From: Thunnus maccoyii
Taxonomy: Eukaryota; Chordata; Actinopteri; Scombriformes; Scombridae
DNA length: 64,000 nt
Assembly (NCBI RefSeq): GCF_910596095.1
Contig: NC_056540.1
Location: 19,554,501-19,618,500 of the forward strand
Reading direction: 5' to 3'
In this document: positions 46,401 to 57,300 of the stretch, piece after piece
Numbering within the stretch: the first letter of the stretch is position 1
How the letters are laid out: each line of letters starts with the position of its first letter
Made by a program: the position numbers and the translations under genes
The notes under the pieces: generated by a model
The model's database searches: none
What the model saw: the letters and a program-made list of their open reading frames with translations, nothing else
Told to the model about the DNA's origin: nothing

Positions 46401-47773
46401 AACAGGCTGTGTTTATTCCTGCTGATGCTTTCTTTGTGCAGGCAAGTGAGGTGAAGGTGAACGACTTGGAGTTCAACCCTCAGTTCATCAGCCGGATGAT
46501 CCCCAAGCTGGAGTGGAGCGCTCTGGTCCAAGCTGCGGAGGAGGTGAGTCCAGAGATCAACAACAGAGATCAGCAGGAGTTTTTGAACAGAGAGAGTCCA
46601 GCAGCTGTTTAGTTTGTGGTGTTGTTGAATGGTATTGTGGACAAAATACCAAACAATATAGACAAAATATTGATCCTTTCCTCTCCGTAGTTGGGTCATC
46701 GACAAGACCTGCCCAGTGAGCTGGTGCCAGACTACCAGACAAACGAAGAGTTCCTGAAGAAAGTGCACAGAGCGCTATTAGAGGTATGCAACTCATAATC
46801 AGTCCTGTTTTAGGTAAAATGCCTGTTTTTTGTTTGTTTTTAACAAAGACAGATTTGGAGCAAATATTCTAATTTATTATCACAAGTTGTTTTAACACTC
46901 AGAAAGTATTCAGATCCCTTCACTTTTTGCACTCTACCATGTTGTAGATTTACTTTTAAATTGATAAAATTGCCACTTTGCCCTTCAATCTACACTATCC
47001 AATATTGACAAAGTGAAAACATCATGCTTCCGTTATTGGAAATGGCAATTAGCAACAAAGCTTTCCGGTGGTCATCTTGTGCACATTATCCTGCTAAATC
47101 ATCCCTATTCAGTGGAGAATCACACCATTTGTTATATTTGTTTTCCCTTTCAGGTCGTTTGACAAGCCAGTCAAGTTCTTCTGCACCAAACATTATAGAC
47201 CTGGTTTTGTGCATAGGGTCATTGTCTTCATTCACATCTCTTAAAAAACACATTATTTTAGAATTGCATTCTCTTTAATTGTTTTATTGCCTTTTATTTT
47301 CATTCTGTTTTTATGCAAATAGATTTTTTGTTTTATTTTTAAAGGATAGTCACAAATTTTCTTTATTTCAGTTTTTTAATCTTATTTAATGATTTTTTTT
47401 CTACATTAATCTGGTATTTTATGTCTTTGCAAAGACCCAAACTGTCAACATGAAGTTTGAATTACACTATGGTCTAAACTGTTATTGTAAAGTGTAGCAT
47501 TAACATTTCTTTCATCTGAATTATTGGATGAGCCCAAACCATAAAGAAACAGCCCCAGGTGTGTCCACATACTTTTGGCCATGTACTGTATGTTGCTCTA
47601 TGACGACACCTAGTGGTGGTGTAACTCGTCCTGTGTGTGTGTGTGTGTGTGTGTATGTGTGTGTGTTGCAGGTGGAGGTGATAGAGGGCTGTCTGCAGTG
47701 CCCTGAATCAGGACGCGAGTTCCCGATCTCTAAAGGAATCCCCAACATGCTGCTGAACGAAGACGAGGTGTAG
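43446..47773 (+). CDS. trmt112: Multifunctional methyltransferase subunit TRM112-like protein, 4 exons
   Basis: Small obligate activator that stabilises several methyltransferases (for tRNA: ALKBH8, TRMT11; for 18S rRNA: BUD23; for 18S m6A: METTL5; for eRF1: HEMK2/N6AMT1). Exons 43446-43520, 46442-46543, 46691-46783, 47672-47773 total 372 nt, 123 aa (human 125). N-terminus [16 protein letters not shown]; middle [20 protein letters not shown]-terminus [20 protein letters not shown]. The N-terminal zinc-binding cysteines of the yeast protein are absent and the C-terminal pair is not intact (CPES), as in mammals, so no zinc site is expected. Intron 1 (2.9 kb) is full of transposons; the last intron is also repeat-rich. 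Confidence 0.96.
43858..44110. repeat. MITE with GATATCGATA-type terminus
   Basis: Begins GGACTGGGTAATATATCGAT and continues with GTGATATGAGACTAGATATC, phrases typical of a common fish hAT MITE. Interior TTTCTGAACTTACCAGACTG. The far end is not distinct. Confidence 0.6.
44405..44797 (+). mobile_element. MITE copy in trmt112 intron 1
   Basis: Begins AAAGGTGCAATGTGTAGAAA and ends CTACACGCTGCACCTTTAAA, so its termini are inverted repeats of about 25 bp with TTAA-like flanks. Shares the interior AATATAATATTCATGAGTAT and CTTTATATCTACATAG with 49120-49460 and, reversed, with 18291-18611. Confidence 0.75.
45090..46325 (-). mobile_element. Decayed Tc1-like transposon, interrupted by a second element
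   Basis: Same lineage as 41390-42360. The part 45090-45242 matches the middle of that copy (CCCTCTAAGGGGACAAGTGG), and the part 45866-46325 continues with the catalytic region and N-terminal half. On the minus strand it reads [20 protein letters not shown] and [20 protein letters not shown]; the SDES motif is intact here, unlike the other copy, but the frame is broken elsewhere and the C-terminus is absent. The interruption is the element 45243-45865. Confidence 0.85.
45243..45865. mobile_element. 623-bp element nested in the Tc1 copy
   Basis: Aligning the two Tc1 copies shows that this stretch is extra: one copy runs CAGACCTGTAACGTTCTCTT without a break. The insert starts TGTTATGTCCCC and ends AAGGGTCATAACA, that is, 7-bp perfect inverted ends TGTTATG...CATAACA with more imperfect pairing inward. 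No transposase frame. The interior includes a GTTTAAATCA/GCCAATCAG-type tract and CCAATCAGGGAGCACCACCT. Non-autonomous transposon, family not recognised. Confidence 0.65.
46900..47600. repeat. Remnants of further Tc1-like elements in the last trmt112 intron
   Basis: AAAGTATTCAGATCCCTTCA at about 46903 and GGTGTGTCCACATACTTTTG at about 47558 are phrases found at ends of abundant fish Tc1-like elements. CCCAAACCATAAAGAAACAG near 47531 and GTTTTGTGCATAGGGTCATT near 47205 are fragments of transposase regions on the minus strand. No intact frame. A GT repeat (47630-47668) leads straight into the exon 4 acceptor. Confidence 0.6.
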
Positions 47774-48052
47774 ACTGACTCTCACTCCCAACCTCACTCA
47801 GACGGGACTGTGTGTGTCCAGAGAGAGAGAGAGAAGAGAGAAGAGGCTGGACTCTGGTTTGAGTTGGTGCCATGAGAAAATAGGCCACACTGTTTGGTTG
47901 ATTGTAGTTCTGACATTTAAGTGGCTGATGTTTCCTCTGGAGGAGAGAGATTTGAAGAGTAACGGATGGAAATGTTCCCCTGAGAGTAACCCCCAGTGGT
48001 TTTATCTGTATTTATTTTTGTAACTTTTTTGGTCTCTTTCTTTTTCATTTTC

Positions 48053-48058
48053 AATAAA
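48053..48058 (+). terminator. trmt112 polyadenylation signal
   Basis: AATAAA about 280 nt after the stop codon, preceded by a T-rich tract; followed by TTTTTGTGG-type downstream sequence at about 48095. Confidence 0.75.
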
Positions 48059-48138
48059 ACTGTCCTAATTTCCGTGACAGCCCAATCGGTTTTAGGTTTT
48101 TGTGGAACTATATTACAGACATGCTAAAATATAACCCT

Positions 48139-48140
<2 letters not shown>

Positions 48141-48179
<39 letters not shown>

Positions 48180-48351
48180 CCGAGGCTCTGAACCCCATTG
48201 AGCCCTCTGTCAGGGTTAAGAAAGTGCTGAGGGCCAGATGACGTGGCAGTGGCTTGTCTATATTTGGCTTTGAGGAAAAGAGGCAGAAAAAAGCAGCCAG
48301 GCTAGAAGCTGTTTTTTGAGGAATTTTTTTCTTTTTAAGACAGACATTACA

Positions 48352-48406
<55 letters not shown>
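48141..48406. repeat. Opposed GT and CA microsatellites
   Basis: A GT run ending in GCGCGCGC (48141-48180) and a CA run (48354-48406) stand in inverted orientation 173 bp apart. Each can form Z-DNA and the two can pair with each other. Between them is GC-moderate unique sequence. Confidence 0.9.
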
Positions 48407-48411
<5 letters not shown>

Positions 48412-50580
48412 ACACCGCCTCACCTGGGCGGACTCCTGAGATCTGAGATGCCTTAGTGTAATGCGTCTGCGCCTTTTAAGATGGCAGAAAGAAAGAGTTG
48501 AGATTCAAAGAGACAAATTAAGTGTTTTTTAAGTGTCTTTTCTGGCTGTTTTTAAGATGGTGCAACAGCAGCAGTCAAGTTGAAACAGGAACCTGTTTGT
48601 TTGCAGGCGGTGTTATCATTTTTAGAAACCCTGCCAGGAGAGACGATGAAGGAGGGGGGTTTGCCCTGACCAGAAGCCTGGAGGCAGCCTCAGTCTCTCC
48701 TACCTTTCCCTTCTACTTATAGCAATTACAGGCCTGCACCCGCAACTATAATAACGGTATAATGGGATGGCAGAAGAGCAGCAATAAAAGCCACCCCTGA
48801 CAGATTAACAGTCCTCTCCAAATCCTGAACTGTAATTAACAATGAGACTGAAGAGGAACAGAGAGGAAAGAAAGGAGCAAGATTGAAAACAAGGAAAGAT
48901 AAAGATTTTTTAGAAGAAAGGGATGGGCTGCCTGTGGAGTGATTTTAATAAAATTAGGAATAAGCCTTTAGCTGTTGGCATGACTGAGTCAAAAGCTGAA
49001 TATCACACACAGATCCTGACCAAAGCAGCATTTTTGGAAATTGCTGGTGTGGATTTTACCATTTTAATGTTTGGGATTCTGGCAAAGAGTGAGATCAAAA
49101 GATCGATAGCAGTTAACGGTGCATTATGTATAATTTAGTGGCATCTAGCGGAACGGACTTGGCAGAAATGGAATATAATATTCATAAGTATGTTTTCATT
49201 AGTGTATAATCACCTGGAAATAAGAATCCTGTTTTCATTACCTTAGAATGAGCCCTTTATATCTACATAGAGAACGGGTCCTCTTCCACGAAGCCCGCCA
49301 TGTTGCACTGCCATGTTTTTACAGTAGACTAGAGTTTCGCAGCCACCGTAGGTTCTCCTACACGCTTAGAAGGAGAGGGTGATGGGAGGGATATTCATTT
49401 GGTTGCAATCTGCAAACTCACTGTGAGATGCCACTAAATCCTTCCTACTGGTCCTTTAACATTAGTTTAGCAAAGACTGGAAACCGTGGAGAACAGCTAG
49501 TCTGACTCTGTCAACAGGTGACAGGAGCCACCTACCTACTAGGCTACTGTAAAGATACCAATTAACAAGTTATATCCTGCTTATTTAATCAATACAAAAA
49601 CCATAGTGTAAAAACAATAATTTGCCATGTTAAAGGGAGTAGCTAATATTGATTTGCCAAGAAACCCATTGCTAGGCAACCACTGGTCCCAGCAGAGAAA
49701 TAGACCAACAGCAACAACGGTCAATTGTTGTTTTTACACTTAGGTTTATGTACGGATTAAACAAACAAGATATAACATGTTAATCAATTAGTGGCTTCAG
49801 AGGTGGAGGTGGGTTGAGGCCAGCTGTTTCCCCCTGCTTCCAGTCTTTATGCTAAGCTAGCCGGCTGTTGGCTTCAGCTAATGTTACTGTAACGTTGGAG
49901 TGGACTCAGCTAAATGTGTCAGGGCACAATTATAACAGACATTCACTTACACAAAATACGTTTTTGTGAAATTATACACCCCTCTTAACATACTTATGTC
50001 AAGTTTTGAAGGACTTGCTTATCATTTAAAAGTTATGGAGTCTCAAACCCAACAAGAACCTCTTTCCTCTCATTTAGTTTAGGTTTAGCGCATACCTGTC
50101 AACACTTGGCTTTGAAAATAAGGGAGATTTTGCGGGACCCCACCTGACCATGATTTTTACATTATGAAAAGAGTTTCCTCTCTCGGCTCCAGAGATCTAA
50201 TCACCAGGTGCCTTTACTGCCCGCCCTGCTATAATCGAACGGATGGTTGATCTGTTCTTTGTGGCTTTTTGGGCGTGTTTATGTTTAACAGACCTAACAT
50301 GCTGGTTAACATCATTTTACCACCATGACAAACACTAAAGTCCATCCTACACACTTTGCAAAACGTAAGGTTGTTTCCTAACATGCTTTTTGTCAGGAGT
50401 AGGTCGTCTCCAGAGTATTTAAATATTTACACAGATTTGGGTTGTTGTTTTTTTTGCCTGCTTCTCACTTATTTTGTTCGGCACAGTTACTGAGGTCAAC
50501 AACATTTTAACAGCTTAAGAAAACAACAGAGTTGTTTTGTAGCGTTAGTACCTTTATTAAAAGATTTGTTAGTCCTTTAA
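48407..50580. other. Spacer downstream of trmt112
   Basis: No gene seen. Contains a homeodomain-like motif cluster near 48770-48850, a MITE (49120-49460), another dispersed repeat (about 49620-49960, with CTTTATGCTAAGCTAGCCGG, whose near complement recurs at 59930), and unremarkable sequence to 50580. Confidence 0.5.
49120..49460 (+). mobile_element. MITE copy downstream of trmt112
   Basis: Third copy of the 44405-44797 family: ATTTAGTGGCATCTAGCGGA at one end, TGCCACTAAATCCTTCCTAC then TGGTCCTTTAA at the other. Interior GAGAACGGGTCCTCTTCCAC. Confidence 0.75.
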
Positions 50581-50599
50581 CAGCAGTTTTAATCTTGTG

Positions 50600-52330
50600 C
50601 TTTGACTTTTGTTAATGGGGATGCCCTTTAGTGTACATTTGGAGAACAGATTGTGCCTTTAAAAATATTTACCAGAACAGTAATTCATCTGGATACATGT
50701 GTAAGTTTCAAAGCAAGAAAAGCAAGAAAAGCGGTAAGGACCAGTCTCATGATACTCTACAGCCAAAAGTGAAAGTGTCTTCTATAAATGCATCTGTGCA
50801 TGTTTCATTTAAGTCCATTGGCCTATAAATCAACGGGCCAATTCCTACCATACTAGCCACTATTTATTGACCACCCCGGCCAACTTTCTGTTTTTCTAAC
50901 CCTTTTATGTCCTTTGTCCCCTAAAATGTAATATTGCTGGGTGAATTTATTTTACACATGGATAATGCCAACGATACTAAAGGGACTTAATATGTCTGGA
51001 CAGTTTTCGATTACAGCACTATATTGATTTTTCCTACGTCTTCAAAGGACAAATTCTCGACCTTATGTGCTGCTTCGGTGTAATTCCTCTTAACTGCATT
51101 TGCCCATTTCCAACCAAAAGTTAATATCTTTCAATGTCACCTTACATTATCCAGAACAAATCTGTTACCTTCCATCTCATTACGTAACATTAAGAATATT
51201 GATTTTTCTGCTCTTTCCAGTAGAATTGATAACCTCCCCAGCAAGGACAATTTATCCACCCCAGACAAACTGGCCTCTCATTACAATGATGGACTTCATA
51301 GTCTTAAACGCTCCTGTTCCTAGTCTGTCTCCTTTACTCACTCTGCCCCTTGGGTTACACCTTAAATACACCAGTTTAAAGCTAAAGGCCGTCTCCTGAA
51401 ACGCCTTTATGCGAAAACTGGCCTTGTTGTTCATAAAGACATGTACAATAACCACATACTTCATTATAAGGATGCTCTTTTCACAGCTAAATCTACCTTT
51501 TATGCAAATTTAATTAGGTCAGGTGAAGGTAACACAAGAACCCTGTTTTCCATGGTTATAGCCACCAGACACTCTTGCACCTCACCTGTATTCAGTTGCT
51601 CAATGTGACGCCTTCATGATCTTTTTTAATGCCAAAATTGAAAATATTCACCAACAACTGACCCCTTCGAACAAGACCACATACAGTTCACTTTAATCGC
51701 CTTTCTGTGTTCCCCTCTTTTCTTCACTATCTAGTTTTGAACTTCCAGCAGTTTCTGAAATCCAAATCATCTACCTGCCAGCTAGACCCCCTTCCTATTC
51801 ATTTAGTATAAGTCTGTCTACCTTCCCGGTCCTCTTTAATAACTGACTCCCTTACTTCTGGTTCCCTCATCTCTCATAACAGCTGTAATAACTTCAATAC
51901 TCAAAACCTGGTGCAGACCCCAACAATTTGAATAATTTTCCGCTCAATTTCAAATTTACCATTTCTCTCTAAAATACTTGCAGCTCAGGTACACGCTCAC
52001 TTTACCGACAACAATCTGTTTGAACAATATCAGTCTGGTTTTCACTCCTTTCACAGCACAGAGGCAGCCTTGGTGAAAATCACCAACGACCTGTTAATGG
52101 CAGCTGACTCTGGGCTCTTAACCAAACTCTTCCCTATTGATCTGAGTGCAGCCTTAAATACCATCTCACCAGGGGTGTTGGCTGGACTGTAAACCATCAG
52201 GGACTGAGCCCAGATTCTTCTCCACCAAAAAACTTTTAAAAACATACTTCTAAATAGACTGTTTCCATGCATGTTTTTCTTGCATGTGTATATTACATGT
52301 GACACTGACCTACAGTGATGTGTGTGTGTG
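50600..52330 (+). mobile_element. Decayed LINE (endonuclease and reverse transcriptase remnants)
   Basis: In broken + frames: TILATIY near 50850 and LLGEFILHMDN near 50935, which match the endonuclease phrase LLGDFNIHMDN; YKDALF-like text and YANLIRSGEGNTRTLFS near 51500; then KILAAQVHAHFTDNNLFEQY, QSGFHSFHSTEAALVKITND and LLMAADSGLLTKLFPIDLSA near 51970-52150, the start of the RT domain. The RT core after this is deleted and the 3' tail follows. Many stops and frameshifts. L2/Rex1-like by these phrases. About 2 kb upstream of the TGF-beta gene. Confidence 0.8.
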
Positions 52331-52979
52331 ACACATCTAAATCATTTAGATTCAGTGTTTATTTCCTAGTTTAATCTAACATCTCTCGTCAGCGAGCCAA
52401 CTTTTTTAAACTGACTAACGTTATCAGCTCGGCTGGTATCCTTAAATCTTGTTCTATGGAAGCTGTAGTAACTTGCATATGACATTCAAAAGATGCATAT
52501 ATTATTAACAATCAATAACAAACCGTGACATGTAAGTTTAAAAAGAGTGGAGTAGATTATAAAGCTTTAGTTTCTGTATATAAACCAACAGCAAAATAAA
52601 AAATAACACCGAAACTGGGTTGTTGATGCTTTATTGATCCAAACTGGGTAAAAATTTAACCCAGGTATTTTTAGCGTGTAGTTACTTCCACCTCTGCTTT
52701 TTAGACAGTTAATTTATTCCATCTCAACTTGGATGACTCAAGCAGCTTCTTTAATTCATCCACGGCTCTTTTCATTCTTCCCTCAGTCCACTCTGACCTC
52801 TTTTTCCTCTTTCACCTGTTTACCTGTGGAGAGAGGGCGGTGCAAGCATTATTTGTGGGGAGAAAAAAACTGCAGGAGAAACTTGCGCCTCTCTGTATGA
52901 GTGTGTGCCTGCTTTGGTGAGAGGAAGATGGCCCTTGCCTACATAATCACACACTCCCTTCACTTTGGTGGCAACCCGC

Positions 52980-53004
52980 CCCATCACCACCACTACCACC
53001 ACTA

Positions 53005-53043
<39 letters not shown>

Positions 53044-53095
53044 ACACATCCAGTCCCTCCCTCCTCCTCCTCCTCCTCTACCTCCTCTTTCTGTC
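52980..53095. repeat. CA microsatellite with pyrimidine-rich flanks
   Basis: CAC/TAC triplets, about 18 CA units (53011-53047), then a CTC/CCT-rich tract to 53090. Lies 1.2 kb before the TGF-beta start codon, possibly within its promoter or 5' UTR. Confidence 0.9.
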
Positions 53096-53099
53096 TGAG

Positions 53100-54317
53100 A
53101 CTCGGTGCATTTCTCACAGAGGATCTGCAGAATAATGGAGTCACATCCTGCAGCAGCTCTCTGCCTCTGTGCTTTCAGCCCAGCAGAGATCAGGCTGGTG
53201 CTCATTTAAACCGGGGATCTGTAATTTACTGGGAAGTTGCCTTTTTTAATTCACAGCACAAGGACTTCTTTCATATATATATTTTTTTGCGTCATGTCTT
53301 TTTATGTCGCCTGACTCTTTCCGTGTTTTGATGTTTATAGCGTATGAGGGGGATTAACAGGCCCACCATGGTTTTTCCAACATAAATCAACAGTTTTTTC
53401 CAACGTTTTAGTGCAGCCTGCTTTCTGTTTACCTATAACGGGGAATGGGAGGACGTCATTAGGTTTTTTTTAAAAGCATTAACTAGATTTTTTTTTCTGG
53501 GAGCGGGTATGGGCCACTTTTTTGCTCCCCCGATGGGTTTTTCGGAGGTGAAGGCGCAGGAGCCCGGCTGCTTCAGATGAAGTGAGCAGCTCAGGTTTTC
53601 GTTTGGAGGATTTGCGACATGGGCTGAGCTCCTGTGATGACTCTTTTCTCCTGAAAGCTGTTAAATTATCCGAGGATGGACAACGGAAAACGGAGACGGA
53701 TAAAACTGTAACTTTTTCGGACTGATTGTCATTTAAATCTTTTCACCTTCGCATGCGTCAAAAGCGCAGGACCACACCGGAGCTCCTGAGCGCACCAGCT
53801 TGGAGTGAAGCGTCATCCAAATTTCCAATCACTAGATTTGGAGTTTGGTAGTTTTTTATCAACTGGCGTTGATAAGCAGTTTCTGATAAGCTTTTATTCA
53901 TAAAAATGTTTTCGCTTAGTTTTATTGTTATCCAGAATTTTGCCTTTAATGACTAAATAATAATGTGTCGTTGTGTTTTGGGTGCTGCTGCAGGCGCGTG
54001 TATGAAAAATGTTATAAAATTACCGTAGCAGGATAAACGTTAAGTCAGCAGATGTGGTTTTCATTTTCCACATAAAGTTGTTTTGACCAGAACAGCCTGT
54101 TAGGCGTGCATATCGAATTGTTTGGACTTTTTATTTAATTTCAGAGAGTTTTGGAGGCAGTAAAGCCTTCAGTTTAAATTTTTCATCACTGACGCACACA
54201 TTTCTTCATGCTTGGTTGCAAGTCTCAGTTTTAAAGTCATCAGTAGTCTTGTTTCAGCTGGACTTCCTTCACGGCCATTCAGGGAGTAGCTCCGTTCCTC
54301 CGTCTCCTCTCCGGACA
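53100..54317 (+). other. Probable promoter and 5' UTR of the TGF-beta gene
   Basis: No ORF of note and no clear TATA box in a convincing place. The sequence from about 53500 is unique, contains GC-richer islands near 53500-53600 and 53760-53810, and leads without visible repeats to the start codon. Transcription start not determined. Confidence 0.35.
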
Positions 54318-57300
54318 ATGTGGCTCTCCCACCTCGCGCTGCTGCTGCTGCTCCGGTTCTCCGGTGTGCTGGTGGAGGGGATCAACACGTGCCAGTTCAT
54401 TAACCTGGACGAGCAAAAGTCCCGGCGCATCGAGGCGGTCCGCGGACAGATCCTCAGCAAGCTCCGCATCCGCAGCCCGCCGGACCCGACCAAGGCCGAA
54501 CCGTCTGGCTCGGTGCCCCCGGAGGTCATGCTGCTGTACAACAGCACGCGGGAGCTGCTGAAGGAGCGCGCTCGTCTGGCCGAGTCCGCATGCGAGCGCG
54601 AGAGCAGCGAGGAGGACTATTACGCCAAAGAGGTGCAGCGGATTGACATGCTGCCCCCCCGCACCGATACAAGTGAGTCCATCTATTATGCATGAGAAGG
54701 GTTTGTGTGTGGTTCGTGGGTCCAAAATGAATTTAAGTGAATTTAAATTATTGTTTCCAGTTAAAATGAAGCAATGTGAGCAGCGAATTTTCCTTTCAGA
54801 TCGTTTTATTTGAATGGCATGAAGTGTTCAGTTTCTTAAGAAAAAAAGAAGAAAAGACAGAAAACATAATTTATATATTTGTCCTTTAATCATCTTGTAC
54901 ACAGATGCATCTTGGGACCACACGGGGCATCCCGACCCCAGGTTGGGAACCACTGACGTACTGTAACTTTATTTAATTGTAACCACAGACTTCACTTCCA
55001 TCAATACTAGTCTTAAGTCAGACAATAGTGGAAGAACTATTAGATCCTTCTCTAATGAATGTAGGAAGTTACAAGTAAAAGTCCCTTATTCAAAATATTA
55101 CACATTATATAATATACATGTTAAGTATTAAAAGTAACAGTACAATTAAACTGAACAATTACTGACGCATTAATTCATACGCACTATTTCAATGTTGTAT
55201 CTGGTCCAGGTGACGCTACTCTAACTTCTTATACATGGTCTTGTTGGGTAGTTTAACCTGTCACAGTCGATTATATTTTAAGGTTTAATAAGATTTATAC
55301 ATTTCTGCAAGGAAAATAGTACCTGAAGCTGTGAAATAAATGTAGATGAAAGAGTACTGAATATCTCTCTGTAGTTTTGAGGAGTATAAAGTTTCACCAC
55401 ATGGTCAAGTAAAGCACCAGCAACCTGAGATTGCACTTGATTACAGAACGTGCACCGTTAATACATCAACAGAAATATAATCATATGAAGTTGATTATTG
55501 TTGCTTAGAGCTATTGACCAAATCCAGTGATGCCGCCCATCATAAGACAGGAGCGGTTGTAGCTGGAAAACTGAGGAAGGGGTGGAAAAAAATGTTATCC
55601 TATGAGTTTACCCTCCTTTTACAGCTACTCTCAAGCTACCCTTGAGCAAAGCACTAAATCCTCTGATGCAGCTTCACAGTGACAAACATTCACCAGCTGT
55701 GTTTTGAACCAGGTCTCAAGTGGATTATTTGAGAGACGGTAGGATTTATGGTTCTGGATACTGTTTTGTTTATAATTACATAACTGTCTAATGGAGTAAA
55801 GCCTATGAATGTGACAGTTGCCCACATGTTAAGTACAAGGCCAGATACATTTACTCACTCAGCCCAAACCTATCATTTAGTTTTGAGACACTTATCATCA
55901 GTAATTATGTCAGAGACAATGCATCTGGCTCACAATGCTGTTTTTAACAATATTATCCTGTACTTTTTATGCTTCTTCCTCCAGATGCGGTGCAGCCAGT
56001 AGCCCCCAACCCCCATTACAGAGTCGTCCACTTCGACGTCAGTGGAGTGGATTTGACCAACAGCACCCTGGTCAAAGCTGAATTCAGGATCTTCAGAGCT
56101 CCCAACCCGCAGGCCCGGGCGTCAGAGCAGAGAGTGGAGATCCATCAGGTAGAGGATAGTCTGTCAGTAACGGACACAGCTCAGAGCGAGAGCAAGAACG
56201 TAAACTGAGTTCAACAAGATAAACTGTTGATTCCTGAGTTTTGTATGTTTTTATATGAGAATGAAGCACCCTTTACGCTGTTTTAAGGAGAATCCATTGT
56301 GCTTTAAAATCTCTTTAGGTCATTTAATCCCCCATTTATTATAAAAGAAGCAGAATTGTTTCTTTTCAACATGAAAACTCTGTAAAATCACCTGCACATG
56401 TTTCTTCTTTTTGAAAAAACTTGTTTGTGCACACGCTGTTTGAATTGTGTAATATCACAGAAACACCTTTTTTTTGTTTGTTTTAGGGTAGATTTTTCTT
56501 GTCTGGATTTGTCAGCAAGACAATTTTGATACTAAATCTTTACCAATTAAGTTATATTTATATTTTGGCTCGAAGGGGGAAATTTCACACCTCTTACAGA
56601 AAAATGCTAGCCCCAGGAAAGTGAGTCAACATAATTTACATGCCTGATGAAAAACCTTGCACGTTATTGCTTGTTTTTTGTTTTTATTCTCTATGTCATT
56701 TGTGTGCTATGCAGAAATTGTGGCGGTGAACTCGCTGCCTCCTTTAACCACAGTGGAAATTATAAAATCTACTGTCTATCCTGACAGGTAGATGTGAAGA
56801 AATCATAATTATATGTTGCGTGTGTCTGCCTCGTCACCGTCCTGTCGTTCTCTGTGTGTGTTTGTTGTGTCAGCTGCTGAAGCCAGATGAAGAAAGCACC
56901 TCCACTCAACGTTATATTGACTCTCGCACCGTTCAGCCACGGGTGAAGGGATCCTGGATATCTGTGGACGTCACAGAAACCGTAAAGGACTGGGTGTCAG
57001 ATCCAGGTCAGCTGCTGCACCAGCCACACATTTACTTTACAGTATGATCCATATACATATTTATAAATTAATCTGTGTCCTCTGTCTCCCTCCTACTGAT
57101 CAGAGAATAATCTAGGCTTGAGGCTGGGCGTCCACTGTCCCTGCTGCACCTTTGTCCCATCCACCAACAACATTGTGCCCAACAAGAGTGAGGAACTGGA
57201 GGCGCTCTTTGCAGGTTAGTGGCGGTTCTCTCTGTTTTTCTTGCATATGATGCTGACTAAGGCTCAGTACTCAGCTACACTGTATGTGCAGAGTGGATTA

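Larger units (their letters stand above)
43521..46441 (+). other. trmt112 intron 1, repeat-filled
   Basis: Holds, in order, a hAT-type repeat (43858-44110), a MITE (44409-44795), C-rich low-complexity sequence (45000-45010), and a Tc1 copy split by a nested element (45090-46320). No gene seen. Confidence 0.7.

Noticed and set aside
54269..54725. Minus-strand frames opposite TGF-beta exon 1
   Set aside because: GC-rich coding exon leaves the opposite strand open; no motif and no homology recognised.
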